Part shown: piece by piece, positions 23,344-35,165 of the stretch
How the letters are laid out: each line of letters opens with the position of its first letter
How positions within the stretch are numbered: position 1 is the stretch's first letter
Origin: Crambe crambe
Lineage: Eukaryota > Porifera > Demospongiae > Poecilosclerida > Crambeidae
NCBI GenBank assembly: GCA_963924555.1
Contig: OZ004588.1
Coordinates: forward strand, 3,658,001 to 3,722,000
Direction: 5' to 3'
DNA length: 64,000 nt
Notes under the pieces: generated by a model
The model's input: only the letters and a program-made list of their open reading frames with translations
The model's database searches: none
What the model was told of the DNA's origin: nothing
Translations under genes and position numbers: made by a program

Positions 23344-24011
23344 GAGAAAAAAAAAGAATGTCAGCTGATAATGGAACTATAAACTTCTATATTATCTGTA
23401 CAGCTTCTAAGAACAGTTTACTGGAACACTTACTGTTTACTGTGATGAACATAAACAAGCTGAGAATCCAACATCCCACCACTGTCAATTTATGGTATGT
23501 TTGGAGATTGACTATTCTGTTTTCGACTTTCTGGTGTTGAGACCCTTTACCAATTTTTGATAACCTTCTCTTGCTTAAATTATGTAGTCGTTTGTGACAT
23601 TATATAATGAACTTTGGTAGCATAATTGCAAACCACCAAATTATCCATCCACATGGAAATCTGTGCATCATAATTATGACTTTAGCTTCTCCAGGTTGGA
23701 AAAGTTTATCTGCACCTCTGTACTGACATCAGTGTCACATTGATTAATTCCTCTCTCCCTTGATAGGGTCTGAATGTCTGGGATCCTACCCACTTGCAAA
23801 TTCAACTCCCTTGCCCCTTAAGTACAAGTTGCATGCATGAAGGAAGGACTCGGTATTGTCGGTACATCTTCTAATTGCCCCTCCCCTATATATTTTCCCA
23901 TCTCTGTCAGTAGTGGGGTGAATACGAGTTGCTTGCATGAAGGAAGGACTCTCTCTGATTGGTATAATTGTAATTCCCCCTCCCTCCCCTATATATTCAG
24001 TTTGTCCCTAG

Positions 24012-24080
24012 CATGGAAGTGCTGATGGAGTTAATAGATATGAACACTTCATGGCCCACCACTGTCATTCTATTATGACT
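24012..24080 (+). other. Exon D copy, unit 2
   Basis: Follows ttgtccctag. The sequence atggaagtgctgatggagtt continues to gcccaccactgtcattctat. It is one base shorter than 35817 near gaagatgctg, so the two sister copies read in different frames. Confidence 0.4.
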
Positions 24081-25450
24081 TTCTAATGTTGAGACCCTTT
24101 ACCCAGCTAATGTGTATAGAGTGGCAGTACAGGAACTTGACTTTAAATGTTGAGGTGTCTCTCCAGAGAAGTTGTAGCACTTTCAGTCAATATGATTGTT
24201 TACTTTCTGTTTCATAATGGCTCCCTTTCTATTATCAAGCCAGTATGAATTTATTTATGGAGGGTGTGCTCTAATATGAATCCATGCACCCTACACACTT
24301 ACCAACTCACTGTGTGTGTATTAAACATAATCAATGCAGTTTTCTTGATATGCCTGTATCCTGTCCACCTTCCCCCTTTAGAAGGTATCAGTACATTACC
24401 TTTCCATGGCTCAAAAGGTACCTCCTTTTTCACACCAATAAGGTGTGGATAAATCAACCCCTTTCCATGCTGAAGACAGAACCCTGCCTCAATACATCTT
24501 CACATTTTCTACGCACTCCTTCATATCATCCATCATCCTGTTGTTACCTAATAATGCCCAAGGAGAAGTGAATGTCCCAGTACTGTGTGTGTGAGTGTGT
24601 TTAAGGACTTTTAAGAGAAAATAAAAAAGAAATTAACATTAATTTTATGCAACATTTATGCAAAGGGTTAAGTATGTGTACCGCCCATATGCAACACAGT
24701 TGTCACATGACATCATAACGTTTGGGTTAATGATGTCATTAACTTATGTTTCAAGTATTCCAATTTTGCTGCAAATTATTCCTGATTATGTATTCATATA
24801 TGCTGAGTGTGCATGATATGAGATAATGTCGAACATAACCATGAAGACCCTTCCTCTGGTTGTGAACTGTCTCTGATTGCTCCTCCCCCTCCCCCTATAT
24901 ATTGTACCATCTCACTTTGTCCCTACCATGGATAATGTTGAGAGTTCGTAGACCTGAGCACTTCATGCCCCCCTGTCATTCTAGACAGTTGATATCAACT
25001 ATTCTGTACTTGATGTTGAGACCCTTTACCCACTTCAGCTTAGTTAATGTGTATAGAGTGGTAAAATGTTGAGGTGTCATATTAGTTGATATGATCGTTT
25101 ATTTTCTGTTTTGCTATATGGTCCCTTTTATTATGTATGGGGTTTTTGAATGGACCATTGGAAAGCATTTCTGGTGATTTCAAGTGGGATCTATAAGAAT
25201 CGAATTATTGATCATGAATCATAATATTAATTATCACATAGTTGGTTAATGCCCTCAGCCTCGGAGTTCCACATAGGACGGTTATAATGACCTCAAGCTT
25301 TGCCCTCAGTCACCGTAATAGCAACAACTCTCAGGTTCCTAAACTAGTGAAACTCCTTGACTTTGTGGAATGACCTTTATACTCAAGTGGTTAAATGACT
25401 GTTGTATAATGTACATACATATGAAGTGTTTCCCTCTGTTTTCCATGTAG

Positions 25451-25522
25451 ATGCTTCAACTTAAGGAATGCAAAGACAATGGAACACTAACATTCTGTGG
25501 TGATCTGCAAACTCAGAACTGG
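25451..25522 (+). CDS. Exon F, unit 2
   Basis: 72 nt, phase 0 to 0, between ttccatgtag and gtgctg. It reads MLQLKECKDNGTLTF, then CGDLQTQNW. It could be internal or carry a start Met. The next intron is only 53 nt. No known domain. Confidence 0.55.
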
Positions 25523-25575
25523 GTGCTGTTTGTTTTGTTGACTCCACCTCCTCTCCCCTGATGTGACACCCACAG

Positions 25576-25650
25576 AGATTGCGTCCCCCCATGAAGGGAT
25601 CCAGCTGCTCCTTATTTAAGACCACTTTCACTCACTATCGGATTCTGAAG
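25576..25650 (+). CDS. Exon G, unit 2
   Basis: 75 nt between acccacag and gtatgc. In the phase delivered by exon F it reads RLRPPMKGSSCS, then LFKTTFTHYRILK. Older-looking copies at 39633 and 46837 are open only in another frame (TASPDEVIQLEQ...), so the ancestral frame is uncertain. Confidence 0.5.
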
Positions 25651-25872
25651 GTATGCAGAAAAGTCACTTTCTTATTCTGCAGTTTCCTGTTTTGGTTACT
25701 TTGGACATGTGTTTTTTGAATATTTGGCCTTGATGTGGTTAATTGAATGTTAATTACCCTTTGATGGATGAGATGATCCCTACATAACACTCCCAATCAC
25801 TATGACCTAAACCTATGGGGTGTCCCTGTAATTAGTCCATGAATGACCTTTTGACCTTTCCAATGTACATAG

Positions 25873-26030
25873 GAGAGGGAACAGAAGTGGACGTCATCGA
25901 TGCATTCTCACCAGAGTCTGAAGATGACACTTCAGAAACACTTTTGCCAGCCCGTACAGTGATGACTACAGGGCCACACCCACTTATGTCTCACCTTTCA
26001 TATTTTAAAACTATTATGTGTACATATTAA
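25873..26030 (+). CDS. Terminal exon I, unit 2
   Basis: Follows gtacatag, phase 1 in. It reads EGTEVDVIDAFSPESEDDTS, then LPARTVMTTGPHPLMSHLSYF to a stop. The acidic, Ser/Thr-rich tail is disordered in appearance. The stop and the new alpha exon 170 nt downstream mark a gene boundary. Confidence 0.6.
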
Positions 26031-26203
26031 TATGTGTATGTTGGGTTGAGAGAGTTCAGTGTCATTGTTGGTCATGTGATCAGTTGTATCATCATTCTTG
26101 ATAATATCCTCCACTCCTAGGCTGTTAATCAATTTTGCGCATGGGCATTGTGATTTTAGGGGGTGGGGCAGGCTGGTTGCATGGTGGGCATTATTTGCAT
26201 CAG

Positions 26204-26353
26204 TGATAGCACATGCATTGAATATTCTGACAAGAGATCTGTTTGAAGATCGAGATGGAGACAGCTTGCTTGTTGAGTGTCTGCAGTCGGCGCCATTGAA
26301 CGAGGTTTCATTCATTCAGATGGAAGTGTTCTGCATTAATAACTGGCATCTGT
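26204..26353 (+). CDS. Exon alpha, unit 3 (intact)
   Basis: 150 nt between tttgcatcag and the strong donor gtaagt, phase 1 to 1. It reads IAHALNILTRDLFEDRDGD, then SLLVECLQSAPLNEVSFIQ and MEVFCINNWHL. It is amphipathic, with an acidic centre and two Cys. Copies in units 1 and 4 are frameshifted. It lies 174 nt after the stop of unit 2, so it is near the 5' end of the unit. No family recognised. Confidence 0.6.
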
Positions 26354-26580
26354 GTAAGTACCTGCAGCCTTTGGACATTTAGGTTTAACAAGTCTTGAAT
26401 CAGTGATAGCGTCCAACTTGTAAACATCATCCATTGATCCACCCATCTTTAGAAAAAGGCATGTTTTCTTGGAGTCAGATATGATGATGTGCTTTTACAT
26501 AGTATTAGGATATATACCATTATGATGTCATGTGAGCATATGCATAAACCCCTTGCTTGTCAATGTTTACTCATAGGTAC

Positions 26581-26730
26581 AGTGGATTGCAGGTTGCTTG
26601 ATACTTGCACTTCAGCCAGCAAGGTCACATAGACCAATCAGATTCATGCTGACACCATTGCCTGCAAATCTGATTGGTCCATGTGACCTCAGTGGCTGAA
26701 GTACTAGTGTCAAGCAACCTGCAATCCACT
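26581..26730. mobile_element. MITE, 150 bp hairpin
   Basis: AGTGGATTGCAGGTTGCTTG and its complement are the ends, and the TIRs are about 70 bases. The matching unit 1 position (4188-4192, atggtactgttgcc) lacks it. Confidence 0.85.
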
Positions 26731-26755
26731 ATGCTGTTGCCTTACTGAATATGAT

Positions 26756-26883
26756 GTGACCTTAATCAAGTTATTTGAATTATGTGTTGGTTCATGGATT
26801 TATGAACGCATCGAAGGCTGGCTTGGATCAAATATGCCAGACATCCTTTTGTGTATAATATTAGCAATGTGTGGATTTACAGT
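26756..26883 (+). CDS. Transmembrane exon (TM), unit 3
   Basis: The open frame reads YERIEGWLGSN, then MPDILLCIILAMCGFTV, a hydrophobic run of about 17 residues. It ends ...ACAGT at a gtacac donor, phase 2; the GT plus the first A of exon A gives Val. The 5' edge is uncertain: no clear acceptor lies directly upstream, and the MITE ends 25 nt before. Basic residues follow in exons A and B, as on the inner side of a membrane protein. Confidence 0.5.
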
Positions 26884-26984
26884 GTACACCCTTCCTCTCC
26901 CCCTCCACTTCACTTATTTACACTTCCACACCTTTGTTTCAACTGCTACATGCTTTTCATTTCATTTTACATTTCATTTTACAG

Positions 26985-27045
26985 AGTGGAGTCATACTTC
27001 AAGCACAACTGGTCATACTTTCGGAAAAAAGTTTCTGAGCATCTG
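26985..27045 (+). CDS. Exon A, unit 3
   Basis: 61 nt between cattttacag and gtaggt, phase 2 in and 0 out. It reads VESYFKHNWSYFRKKVSEHL. The upstream intron of 101 nt is pyrimidine-rich. It joins exon B across a 64-nt intron. Confidence 0.6.
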
Positions 27046-27109
27046 GTAGGTTGGAGATATACTTCTTTTTGTTCTAACTAATCACTGTATGTTGTGTATG
27101 AAATTACAG

Positions 27110-27180
27110 AATGAGATGATGAAGTCCTCAAATAAGAGGAGCAGTCGTAACCGTCCCTCTAAGAGACCAGACCCTTACAG
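27110..27180 (+). CDS. Exon B copy 7, unit 3 (intact, in phase with A)
   Basis: 71 nt between aaattacag and gtaacc. It reads NEMMKSSNKRSSRNRPSKR then PDPY plus AG. With exon A it forms a continuous juxtamembrane tail dense in Lys and Arg. Confidence 0.65.
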
Positions 27181-27365
27181 GTAACCATCAATCCTTTTCA
27201 ATAGTGTCTGGATCCAAGCAGCCCTTCCTTTCACATGTGACTTCTTTTTGATGTGGTTTTAAGACATTGTTATTGTATATCAACCACCTTCCTTCCCTTT
27301 CCATTTGCTCTTTGTGATTGTGTGTACTAGCATGTGTGTGAATTCATGTCCTCTGTCTTTGTCAG

Positions 27366-27416
27366 AAGGTGCCAGTGCTTTATGTGAAGTGGCTCACTTT
27401 TTCATGCTTAACAATA
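27366..27416 (+). other. Candidate exon C, unit 3
   Basis: After ctttgtcag comes AAGGTGCCAGTGC..., and gtgcc follows at 27417. Elsewhere (24380, 36190) the exon is 36 nt and phase 2 to 2, reading RYQYITFPWLK. Here the length differs and the frame is ambiguous. Confidence 0.35.
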
Positions 27417-27495
27417 AGGTGCCACCTGCATCCCAGTTTCATAGGTACTGTCTTCTGATTGCCCTACTTCCCCCTATATATCACTTTGTCACTAG

Positions 27496-27560
27496 CATGG
27501 ATAGTGGCGAGAGAGTTTGTAGACCTGGGCACCTCACGGCCCACCACTGTCAATCTGGAT
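27496..27560 (+). other. Exon D copy, unit 3
   Basis: After tcactag, the frame reads WIVAREFVDLGTSRPTTV. Here (AG) count and frame agree; many sister copies have one AG more and change frame. Confidence 0.4.
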
Positions 27561-28986
27561 ACTGACTATTTTTATTTTTTTTTACTTTTCTAGCCCCTTT
27601 ACCCATTTTAGCCTAGTTAATTATTATGCAACCTTAATTTCATGTAGTTGTTTGTGACTTTGTTGATCCTTACCAATTATTTTTGGCATAATGAACTTTG
27701 ATAGTTAAAGTTTTTAATTGCCAAACCACCAAATTGTGGAAATCTGTTATAACTTTAGCTTCTCCATGTTACACCTCTGTACTGACATCAGTTTCACATT
27801 GATTAATTCCTCTCTTCCTTGATAGGATTCTTGAATATCTGGGAACCTACCCTCACTCACAATTCAACTCCTCCACTCCTTCCTGCTGAACAAGCTGTGG
27901 GTGAATACAAGTTGCTTGCATGAAGGAAGGACTCTCTCTGATTGGTATAATTGGTACATCTTCTAATTGTCTCTCCCCCAGTTTTTCCTTAGCATGGAAG
28001 ATGCTGATGGAGTTAGTACACATGTCACCACTGTCATTCTATTGACTTTCTAATGGAGACCCTTTACCCTTACCCAGCTAATGTGTATAGAGTGGGCCGG
28101 CTGTACAGGAACTTGACTTTGAATGTTGAGGTGTCTCTCCAGAGAGGTTGTAACTGATTGTTTACGTTCTGTTTCATAATGGCTCACTTTCTATTGTCCA
28201 ATATCAAGCCAGTATGTTTTTAGTCTTGGAATAACTGTATTTTAGGAGGGTGTGCTCTAATATGAATCCATGCATAGTCTGAGCATGTTTCAACTAGCAT
28301 TAAACCCAGAAAGTGCTGAAGTCATTGGAATGTAATTACTGTGCAGTATAGATGTTAGTATGTGTGTGTGCTCTCTCCATTTCGCTTCCTTTCACATGTG
28401 ATTTCAGTTTGATGTGGTTTTAGACCAATGATATTGCACCCCTTCCTTCCTTCTTGAGGCTTTTTGTGGTTGTAATATGATCATGTCCTCCATGTCTCTT
28501 ATCAGTAGTTTATTTGGAACTGACTCAGAAGGTATCAGTATGCCTACTTTTTATGCTGATATATCGATGCATGTCAGTTTCATAGGTACATATATCAGCA
28601 CGTCTTCTGATTGCCCCTCCCTCCCCCTATATATATTGTCCCATCCCTAGTATGGATAGTGCCAAGGGAGAGTTTATCATGGACCACGATGACTATACTG
28701 CACTTGTGACTTTCCAATGTTTAGACCCTTTACCCACTCTAGTATAGAGTGTCATATCCAGAGAGGTTGGCATTATCAGTATTCACTTTCTGTTTCAATT
28801 TGGATCCCTTTCTATTGTCCTGTGAGGTAGCCTCTAGAAGAGGGTGTGCTTAGATTTGTGAGATCACTGAAACACTGATGTTCGTATACATTGTAGATAG
28901 AGCTGTTTTTGACAAACACACCCCCCACCCCCTCCACACTTCTTTTTGTTCTAGTTAATCACTGTATGTTGTGCATGCAATTACAA

Positions 28987-29057
28987 AATGAGATGATGAA
29001 GTCCTCAAGGAAGAGGAGCAGTCGTAATCATCCCTTTAAGAGACCAAACCCTTACAG
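28987..29057 (+). pseudogene. Exon B copy 8, acceptor mutated
   Basis: The body and donor are intact, but the acceptor is caattacaa instead of caattacag. Confidence 0.7.
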
Positions 29058-29434
29058 GTAACCATCAATCCTTCTCATATTGTCTGTTGGATTCAAGCAG
29101 CCCTTACTTGCTTTCACATGTGATTTCCTTTTCATGTGGTTTTAAAATATTGATATTATGTCTCAACCACCCCCACCCTCTGCTCAAGCCTCGTTGTGAT
29201 TGTATGTACTAGCATGTGTGTGGATTCATGTCCTCTATGCCTCCCCTTTATAAGCTGCCGGTGCTTTATGTGGAATTGGCTCAGAAGGTATAAATAGTCC
29301 TATTGCTTAACAATAAGGTGTTGATATGTCACCTATGTGCAGTGCATCACATTTTTATAGGTACGTATAATCAGTACGTCTTCTGATTGCCCCTCCCTCT
29401 CTCTATATATTGTCCCATCGCACTTTGTCCCTAG

Positions 29435-29510
29435 CATGGATAGTGCTGAGAGAGAGTTCGTAGACCTGAACACCTCATGGCCCATCACTGTCAATCTGTG
29501 GTATGACTAT
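29435..29510 (+). other. Exon D copy, unit 3 (second)
   Basis: After gtccctag it reads MDSAEREFVDLNTSWPITV in the shifted frame caused by one extra AG. The same form is at 5094. Confidence 0.35.
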
Positions 29511-30566
29511 TCTGTTTTCGACTTTCTGGTGTACCCATTTTTTTGATATTGTACAATCATTTTTTTGAACCTTCTCTTGCTTAAATTCATGTAGTTGTTT
29601 GTGACATTATATAATGAACTTTGGTAGCACAATTGCAAACCACCAAATTATCCATCCACATGGAAAGACTTTAGTTTCTCCATGTTGAAAAACTTCCACC
29701 TCTGTACTCACATCAGTTTCACATTTCTCTTCCTTGATAGGGTTCTTGTACCATCTGAATGTCTGGAAACCTACCTCCATACATAATTCAACTCCCTCTC
29801 CCTGCTGAACAAGTTACGAGTAAATACAAAGTTGCATGGAGGAAGGACTCTCTCTGATTGGTATAATTGATACATCTTCTAATTGCCCCTCCCTTCCCTA
29901 TGTATTCAGTCCCTAGTTTTAGTACTGGTGTTGCAATGTACTTATCAGTGTTTCGTTATGCACATAATCACATATTTGGTCACTTTTCAGTTTCCTTCTG
30001 ATGTGTTTTAGAATATTGAGAAGGAATTTACATCTTTTCTTCTCACAATATATAACTCTTCATTTGTTTTGTGGTAAATACAAATGAGGGGTGAGTTGTT
30101 CCAGGGTCATTTTGTCAAAATGGCCTGACGACAGCCATGCACAATTACCTGGCACACACAAAAATAAAATAAGGGGGACAGAGAAGCATGATGATGTAAC
30201 ATCACTGTTATGTGTTCTGTTATTTCTGGCTTTCCAGATCAAGAAAGATTGATTAATGGCTCCTTTAGCAGTGTTAATCATTAGCTCCTTTGTAATCTCA
30301 TTTGGTGTTCTTTTAGTTTTGTAAAACTCGATGTATTTGGTGACCCAACTTCAACAGTTACTACGCACAGTCTCCAGGAGATCAGTATACTTTGTGGTCT
30401 TACGTTCAGCTGCCTCCTCTATTAAGGTGTCATATGGAACAGTCACTTCAATCATGGTCACAACCTTGGTATCATCATCCCACCAGACTGTCGGGCCGTA
30501 GATCAATATTTGTAATGTTGGCTGGGAAAGTCCAAGTCAACACTTACGGATGCAGTGGTTGAGATG

Positions 30567-30568
<2 letters not shown>

Positions 30569-30659
<91 letters not shown>
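30569..30659. repeat. (CT)n microsatellite
   Basis: About 45 CT units. This one is not at the paralogous position of the tracts at 6830 and 18026. Confidence 0.95.
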
Positions 30660-30661
<2 letters not shown>

Positions 30662-30780
30662 CTTCCCTCAATTTCAAAAATGAAACTTTGAGTATGCTAT
30701 GGCTGTACTTAGAAATGGAAACATCCTCAATTTTCTGAATATGGTCAGAAATGATCTGACATTGTTGGAATCTCCTCCAG

Positions 30781-30825
30781 AATTGTATGCTCAGCTGGTC
30801 ACTGCATTGTTTCAAAGATCTGGGG
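30781..30825 (+). other. Candidate exon K, unit 3
   Basis: Follows atctcctccag. It reads NCMLSWSLHCFKDL and a possible donor gttgga follows. It is truncated by a MITE in unit 2 (18871) and frameshifted near 7541. Confidence 0.45.
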
Positions 30826-30965
30826 TTGGAGATAACATGGGAAATCCCCCTCCCCCTCAACACAATACATACACATAATGTGTTGCTGCAATCACTAGTT
30901 AATATTTTTTTTCAAAACACACCCCCTCGCTAATCACTGTATGTTGTGTATGCAGTGCCAGTTAC

Positions 30966-31026
30966 ATGAAGTCCTCAAGGAAGAGGAGCAGTCATAATCA
31001 TCCCTCTAAAAGAGCAAACCCTTTAA
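30966..31026 (+). pseudogene. Exon B copy 9, both splice sites lost
   Basis: The NEM start is deleted (gttacatgaag) and the donor is aaggcaacc instead of cag|gtaacc. Confidence 0.65.
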
Positions 31027-31395
31027 GGCAACCATCAATCCTTCTCACCTTATACTTGTACTGTGTAATAATAGTTCTTCCTATAATGGGTGTATATATG
31101 TTGTGTGACAGCTGGCGGCAAGTGATCCTTACTTGGTTATCACATGTAATTTCCTTTTTGATGTGGTTTTTAGAGCATTTTTATTGTATTCCCCCTCCTC
31201 GAGCCTCTTTGTACTAGCATGTGGAATCATACTCTTATCCTGCTTCAACTTTAGTACATTATTTTTTTGATGGCTCAAAAGATATCGATATGCCACCCCT
31301 TTCCTCTTTATATTCAACCTCAATACATTTCCTACTAACTCCTTCATATCCACCAACATCCTGTTGTCACATGATTATGTTAATATCCCATGCAG

Positions 31396-31491
31396 GAGAA
31401 ATGCTACTGTGTCAGGGCTCACAATAACAGTCAGTCACAGGACATTTGTCCGGTCATTTTCTGCCTTTGTCTGACCAATTTTTCTATTATA
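31396..31491 (+). CDS. Cys-rich exon (EKCYC type), unit 3
   Basis: 96 nt, phase 0 to 0, catgcag and gtaaaac kept. It reads EKCYCVRAHNNSQ, then DICPVIFCLCLTNFSII. Likely outside the membrane if cysteines pair; this is inference. Confidence 0.5.
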
Positions 31492-32164
31492 GTAAAACTG
31501 CTATTAGATAATCATGTGTGGACAATAATGTAGTGTTACTGTGAGTCCTGTTGTGTGTGTGTCTTACTAGTTGTCCAACTGTCACTTGCACTTATAATAA
31601 CACCAACCACTTCACAGTACAGCTTTTCCACTGAGTTTACACAAGTACATCACAACTAGAGAATTACTTTTTCTCCTTGCTCTTGGAGCAGAACAACAAA
31701 GTGAAGAGCACAATTTGTTGAATCTGTTTTTCTGCCAGTGAGTTGTGTACTGGTTATACTCAAGCCCTTGAGTGTTCCATAAGACCAGTTAGCACATCAC
31801 TTAAAGGCCTTCAATTAGAAGTACTGACCTGGCTCTGTTCCTCTGACATAATGTAATTGGTCTATTCAGAACTGATGAAAATACTTTTCCATAGGTGATT
31901 GCTCCAACCACATCATAATGAAGGGGGAGACCCCCTAAATTAGTGTTGTGTGTACCAACTGATCCTGTTATGTGTTTCATTATGCACACTATCACATGTT
32001 AATTTCCTCTGGATACCACATATGTACATGCATGCACATCCACTGGCTTGACTAATATCTGTGTGGCAATAGCATATCATGCACATTAGAAACTAATTTC
32101 TTAATTTTTTTGGTGGTCCTGTTGTTACATAATAATGCCCCAGGAGAAGAAGTGTATATCCCAG

Positions 32165-32167
<3 letters not shown>

Positions 32168-32221
<54 letters not shown>
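32168..32221. repeat. (TG)n microsatellite
   Basis: Uninterrupted version of the 20331 array. Confidence 0.95.
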
Positions 32222-33198
32222 GTGGTGCAAATTTCTTTCTATACTTGATTTTCTTTCATGTATGATATATTTTTGATGTGTTTCATAATATTGAAAAGGA
32301 CTCTTTTCTTCTCCCCCCCCCCAATTAGTAGTTATATAACTATTTTGCACTCGAGACTTTCTAATATTGAGACCCTTTACCCACTTCAGCATAGAGTCGA
32401 TAATTATGAGCATTCACTTTCTATTTCAATGTGGAGCCCTTTCTATTATCATGTATCAAGCCATATTAATTGAGCTTAGCCTAGGAGGGTGTGTGTAGTC
32501 TGAGCATGTTTAAAATAAGTACCTGCCATTGGACATTTGAATCAGTGATAGCTTTCAATTGGTAAAGGTCATCCATTGATCCACCCTTTGATCCACCCTT
32601 GGACGTGTTTTCTTGTAGTTGAAGTGTGTATGATGATAATTATGATGATAGTACATTTAACTAGGATGCATACCTATAACTTACCTGTTAATATCAACTG
32701 TCAGTCATCAATCACAAAATCAGTCTGTTTCGGCTTCCATTTAATGCAAGTAAAAATTGATAATTGATTATGGACCTATTCAGCTGATTAAGATCTTTAT
32801 GTAAGCAGTGGTGTCATCCATGTGTGAAAGTTTCAGTTCCAGACAGATCCTGCTATTCCATAGAAGACTGCAAAGCTGAATAAAGTGTATATCTGATAAG
32901 CAACTTTTTTCTGCTCTGCAGTTTTCCATACACAATCAGCAGTAAAATTGTACGCTCTATGTAGAACCTTCCTCCATTGATGTGTGTTAGGAAGTGGTTA
33001 GAATGTCTATGTCTGGGGATCTGGGGGTTGGAGATAATGTCTGAGATCCTCCTCCCCTCAACACAATACGTACACATAATGTGTTGCTGCTATCACTCTT
33101 AGTATATACATTTTTTGCCAAACACACCCTCACCCCCCACATTTTTTGTCTTTTGCATCATTCTATTTAAATATTGTGTATTGTGTATGCAATTACAG

Positions 33199-33269
33199 AA
33201 TGAGATATTGAAGTCCTCAAGGAAGAGGATCAGTCACAATCATCCCTCTAAGAGAACAAACCTTTACAG
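33199..33269 (+). other. Exon B copy 10 (intact)
   Basis: Same sequence as copy 6. It is the second spliceable B in unit 3. Because B is phase 0 to 2, it cannot follow copy 7 directly without loss of frame. Confidence 0.6.
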
Positions 33270-33710
33270 GTAACCATCAATCCTTCTCATTTTATACTTG
33301 TACTGTGTAATAATTTCTTTAAGGTCAATTGGATCCTATAAAGGGTGTGCATGTGTGGCAAATGTTGTGTGACAGTTGGCAGCAAGTGACCCTTACTTAG
33401 TTACTTTCCTTTCACATGTGATGTGGTTTTTTAGAGCATTGTTATTGTAATTCTATCACCTTCTCCTCCTCCTTGAGCCTCTTTGTGGTTGTATGTACTA
33501 GCATGTGGAATCATACTCTTATCCTGCTTCCCTTTTAGAAGGTGCCAGAACATAATGTTTTGTATGACTCAATTTTCCATGCTAAACAAGGTGTTGATAT
33601 GCATGCTGTCCTATATTCAGGTTCACTACTAACTCCTTCATATCCACCAACATCATCCACCGTCTCGTTGTCACATAATATTATGTTAATTACATATGTT
33701 AATATCCCAG

Positions 33711-33770
33711 GAGAATGCTTGTCCCAATACTCTGTGTGTATTCTACTGCATCGTAAATGTCACAATATCA
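33711..33770 (+). CDS. Cys-rich exon (ENACP type), unit 3
   Basis: 60 nt, phase 0 to 0. It reads ENACPNTLCVFYCIVNVTIS. It differs from the unit 2 copy by A to V and one silent change. Confidence 0.5.
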
Positions 33771-34521
33771 GTTTGGCTAAATTGTTACCCTAAGGTGTGT
33801 GTGTGCAGACCCACATCATCTGTAGGTGCCTGACAGCACATCAAATCACCTGTAGGTGTCTGATTGACATGTCCAAATAAGTGCCAGTTGCTACATACAT
33901 ATTGTGGGCATTATATGTGACAGTCCCAGCCAGCACATTACATTAATCATTCGCTTTAAAATTACGAAACAGTCCCAAACTTCCCTATCAGGTAGGGGTT
34001 TGTAGACCTGAGCACCTCATGGCCCACCAGTGTCATTGACTTTTTGTACCTTTTAAGATTGAGACCCTTTACCCACTGCATGAAATTGACTTCAAATGTT
34101 GATCCAGAGAAGTTGCCATATTAAAACATAATTTTTCACTTTCTGTTTCACTGTTCTATCATCCATCTACCGTAATATGGTATGAATTTGAACTTGGGTA
34201 AAGAGTAGGGTGTGCTACAGTATGGATTCATAATCCAAAACATGTTCTGAGTGAGTCTGTCTTTCATAAACTACCCCCATATACTTTATATCTTGACATG
34301 TTGTGAATATCAGTTGCCTGTGGAGGGCTGAGTTGCTGCCAATTAAGTTTCCAGTATTTTCAGCATTTAGTAGGACTAGAGCAGTTGCACTAAAGCTAGC
34401 CATACCAGCTGTGTGTATGGACAGGTGGTACCCTTGTACTGGTACTGGCCCTTGAGTGTTCCATAAGCCTGGGGTATAGAAAAAAGAAGGGTGGGGGCAA
34501 AGGAAAAGGCACATAACATAC

Positions 34522-35001
34522 CATGGGCGTAGCCAGGGGTGGTTCGGTCGAACCACCTTTTCAGAATGAATAAAAATATTTTAAGTGCGAGCGCGAGCGC
34601 ACGTACGCGCTCGTGAGCTGAGAGAAACGAGTGAGGCAAAGCCTCTTATTATTTCCGTCCAGAAAAGGTCAGTTTACTTATAACTCGGCAGTTGTGGCTT
34701 AGTGCCTGAGACTATGACTATAAAGTATAAATCTTGCTGTAAAAACAGTACAAGTAGCTAGCAGATTCTGAAGAAGTGGTGCCATCTTCATCATCTACTC
34801 ATCTTCATACATTCCCTGCCTTCGTATGCTACTTTGCAGCTGCTAGCTAAGACATTGTTTTGTTTATAATTTAAAAACAAACTGACAAAAGAGGATGTGG
34901 TTATAGGAAAGTGAGCGTGGTCAGGCCAAATTTTTTTTTTAAGCACTAACGCGTGGATAATTTCAGAACCCCCTTTCAAAAAACTCTGGCTACAGGCCTG
35001 C
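34522..35001. mobile_element. Non-autonomous TIR element, second copy
   Basis: Sister of 22694-23191, with a shorter GCGAGC array and a 14-base insertion near 34808 (cattccctgccttc). Confidence 0.65.
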
Positions 35002-35082
35002 ATACAGTTACTTTAAGCTGCAATAAATAATAAGTATAATTTAATTTTAAATTATAACTTCTATATTTCTTTTATTTTTCTG

Positions 35083-35165
35083 TTTTATATTCAGCTTAAC
35101 AAATTTCTTTTTGAAATCTTTTTTCCAAAAAGAAATTTGTTAAGCTGGATATAAAAGAGAAAAAT
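35083..35165. repeat. Long hairpin, second copy
   Basis: The arms pair better than in 23262-23343: tcagcttaacaaatttcttt faces aaagaaatttgttaagctgg. Confidence 0.8.

Larger units (their letters stand above)
12855..26100 (+). repeat. Tandem unit 2 of the micro-exon gene family (partly intact)
   Basis: Begins with the death-domain remnant, then keeps the flank of exon alpha at 13193 but not the exon itself. It contains four B copies (two intact), J and K exon remnants, two Cys-exon copies, and intact F, G and I exons at its end. Its right half, about 19.5-26.1 kb, is nearly identical to the right half of unit 3. Confidence 0.6.
19495..26455. repeat. Segmental duplication, left copy (about 6.95 kb)
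   Basis: Nearly identical and collinear with 31325-38266, offset about 11.8 kb. It includes the TG repeat, exon B, a Cys exon, a MITE, a hairpin and exons F, G and I. Confidence 0.85.
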
